Below are positions 5,642 to 6,944 of a DNA stretch of 6,944 bases, piece after piece (positions within the stretch are counted from its first letter, which is position 1; each line of letters opens with the position of its first letter). The notes beneath the pieces were generated by a model that ran no database searches, was not told the origin of the DNA, and saw only the letters and a list, made by a program, of their open reading frames with translations. The position numbers and the translations under genes were made by a program. Source of the DNA: Betaproteobacteria bacterium (GTDB lineage: Bacteria; Pseudomonadota; Gammaproteobacteria; Burkholderiales; Burkholderiaceae_E); assembly GCA_016868095.1 (NCBI GenBank), contig VGHV01000131.1, positions 1 through 6,944 of the forward strand, read 5' to 3'.

Positions 5642-6625
5642 ATGAAACAAACGGCCGTTGGCGTCATTGGCCTGGGTGCGGTTGGTACGCGTACCTTGAG
5701 CTATCTTTTACAAGAGCCTGCTCTGCGAGTGAGCGCTATTTGGGACCCGGCCATCGAGTCAGCGACCCATGAGCAGGTGATGAAGGCGCAAAGCGCTGGC
5801 GCGCGTTTTGCTGACAGTGCGGATGATGTTGTTGATCATAGCGATCTGATTTATATCGCAACCCCTCCGAAATTTCACCGCCGCTATGCTGAGCTTGTGC
5901 TTGAGGCAGGAAAGCTTTGTTGGTGCGAGAAGCCGCTTTCTGTTTCAGAAGTCGATGCCAGGGCAATGCTCGATGCGGCGCATCGCTCAGGTCTGCCGAC
6001 AGCTGTTAACTTCGCCTACGCTTCTGCATGGTGTGCACAAAGCCTACTAAGCTTAGTAGGCCCTGGGACTTCGCTTGGGGCGGTGCGCGGTATGTCAATT
6101 CGCCTTCACTTTAAGGCCTGGCCTAGGCCATTCCAAGCCCATGCCACATGGCTTGCCCAGCGCGAAGAGGGTGGCTTTGTTCGTGAAGTCTTATCGCACC
6201 ATGTTTATCTGGCACAACGATTGCTCGGCCCACTACAACGCTCATCTCACGCGATTAGCTATCCGACGGCGACTCAAGTACGGGAGCATGCAAATGAAAC
6301 CGAGATCGCATTGATCGCATCGCTACAAAGTGAAAAGGCAATCGCTGTGCAGGTCGCTGCCATGGTGGGTGGTTGGCGCGACGCAACCGAACTGATGGTC
6401 TTTTGTGATCACGGAGCCGCTCGCATCAGCGACTGGTATCGCCTGGATATTGATGACGGTGCTGGTTTTAAAAACATGGCGGAATCTTCAAATGATCCAC
6501 GCGATGCGGCCTATCGAAAGCAAGCTGCACATATTGCCGATTTTGCACAGGGTAAACCTCACACCTGGGCGAGTTTTGAAGATGCCTGGCAGGTGCAGTC
6601 GCTTATTGAGTCGTTGCTGCGCTGA
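5642..6625 (+). CDS. Gfo/Idh/MocA family NAD(P)-dependent oxidoreductase
   Basis: This 327-residue protein is of normal length for the family. It has an N-terminal Rossmann fold with GLGAVG (10-15) at the nucleotide loop and D35 at the end of strand 2, which favours NAD(H) over NADP(H). The family signature EKP (96-98) provides the usual catalytic-site lysine. The C-terminal alpha/beta domain contains GGFVREVLSHH (177-187), where the common GG...D.G.H pattern is replaced by REVxSHH. The end, SFEDAWQVQSLIESLL, is typical of the family. Substrates are usually sugars, inositols or related polyols, but the actual one cannot be read from the sequence. There is no signal peptide; it should be cytoplasmic. 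The ATG lies 9 bases after the rpoD stop with only a weak AAGA upstream, so it may depend on rpoD transcription and translational coupling. This is not a standard member of the operon. The 20-bp palindrome at 6042-6061 is inside it. Confidence 0.9.
   Translation: MKQTAVGVIGLGAVGTRTLSYLLQEPALRVSAIWDPAIESATHEQVMKAQSAGARFADSADDVVDHSDLIYIATPPKFHRRYAELVLEAGKLCWCEKPLSVSEVDARAMLDAAHRSGLPTAVNFAYASAWCAQSLLSLVGPGTSLGAVRGMSIRLHFKAWPRPFQAHATWLAQREEGGFVREVLSHHVYLAQRLLGPLQRSSHAISYPTATQVREHANETEIALIASLQSEKAIAVQVAAMVGGWRDATELMVFCDHGAARISDWYRLDIDDGAGFKNMAESSNDPRDAAYRKQAAHIADFAQGKPHTWASFEDAWQVQSLIESLLR
6042..6061. repeat. 20-bp perfect palindrome inside the oxidoreductase gene
   Basis: GCCTACTAAGCTTAGTAGGC is its own reverse complement, centred on AAGCTT. 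It encodes residues around SLLSLVG (134-140) using CTA, CTA, TTA and GTA, A-ending codons that look uncommon here. As RNA it would form an 8-pair stem with an AGCU loop. About 0.007 such palindromes are expected by chance in this length. No T-run follows, so it is not a normal terminator. It could be a binding site for a dimeric protein, but nothing confirms that. Confidence 0.85.
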
Positions 6626-6685
6626 CGAAAAGGTCTTGACGCGCATCACTCGTCTAAGCCTTGCCGCTAGCCAATCGCTTCGGAC

Positions 6686-6944
6686 TCACCGCGATTCAAT
6701 TGCTTGAAGGGCTTCCCATCGCTCTAATAAGGCGAGTAATTCATCGTCGATCTGATCAACTCTTGCCTTGTCTTGGCGCATTTGTTCGGGTCCGAGGCGG
6801 TAATAATTACTCGAAGACATAGCCGCCTGTATCTTTGTCTGCTCTACTTCTAAAGCTTCGATTCTTTCGGGCATTGTGTCGAGTTCACGTTGCTCTTTAT
6901 AGCTAAGTTTACGGCGGGCGTTGGTGCTCGTCGCTTGGACGCTG
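6686..6944 (-). CDS. uup: ABC-F ATPase, Uup type, C-terminal coiled-coil domain (partial)
   Basis: On the - strand 85 residues are visible from the window edge (first full codon at 6943) to TGA at 6686-6688. The stretch KLSYKEQRELDTMPERIEAL resembles the KKLSYKLQRELEQLP segment that opens the C-terminal domain of E. coli Uup, and the end (ERWEALQAIESR) matches its RWEYLEALK tail. The charged, Glu/Gln-rich helices fit the two-helix coiled coil that binds DNA or ribosomal RNA in Uup proteins. Both ATPase domains lie outside the window, so the gene is cut by the edge, not truncated. The ATG at 6872-6874 is internal, not a start. It converges on the oxidoreductase with 60 bases between stop codons. 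Confidence 0.85.
   Translation of the reverse strand, partial: SVQATSTNARRKLSYKEQRELDTMPERIEALEVEQTKIQAAMSSSNYYRLGPEQMRQDKARVDQIDDELLALLERWEALQAIESR

Noticed and set aside
6626..6685. Possible terminator between the convergent oxidoreductase and uup genes
   Set aside because: Only a 4-bp GACG/CGTC stem (6638-6641 with 6651-6654) and a TTTT on the - strand were found, and nothing on the + strand; too weak to call.
6733..6813. CGAGTAATT and its reverse complement AATTACTCG 63 bases apart in the uup end
   Set aside because: A 9-base inverted repeat at this spacing is at chance level; no target-site duplications or other mobile-element signs.

Overview
The window carries the core of a macromolecular-synthesis operon from what looks like a betaproteobacterium, most likely of the order Burkholderiales. 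I infer this from the gene order (end of a probable rpsU, then yqeY, dnaG, rpoD), from the close match of DnaG and RpoD to proteobacterial forms as I know them, from the Lys/Ala-rich tail in front of RpoD (a habit of several Burkholderiales), and from the moderately high GC content. Genus cannot be assigned by eye.

Layout, left to right on the + strand: the last codons of a probable rpsU (1-33); a strong intrinsic terminator (40-78); yqeY (146-592) with a good ribosome-binding site; a 58-base gap with possible nested hairpins; dnaG primase (651-2621) starting at GTG with almost no Shine-Dalgarno signal; a junction holding a perfect TATAAT and a short leader that can fold in two exclusive ways; rpoD (2705-5632), the housekeeping sigma factor; and, only 9 bases later, a Gfo/Idh/MocA-family NAD(P)-dependent oxidoreductase (5642-6625). 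Converging from the right, on the - strand, is the C-terminal end of a Uup-type ABC-F ATPase (6686-6944, cut by the window edge). All intergenic stretches are under 150 bases; no tRNA, rRNA, CRISPR array, insertion sequence or phage gene was seen.

Together the operon links translation (bS21), replication priming (DnaG) and transcription initiation (sigma-70). As in E. coli, the likely control points are partial read-through of the terminator after rpsU, poor translation initiation of dnaG and an extra promoter for rpoD.

The most unusual item is RpoD itself: 975 residues, with about 368 residues in front of the position where E. coli sigma-70 begins. That extension is low-complexity and histone-H1-like. 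It contains two tandem-repeat arrays (eight 5-residue units and nine 7-residue units), an AT-hook-like RGRP core and two acidic blocks, all placed before an otherwise intact sigma-70 region 1.1-4.2. Two long perfect DNA palindromes (18 bp inside dnaG and 20 bp inside the oxidoreductase) are also more than chance would readily give in a window this size.
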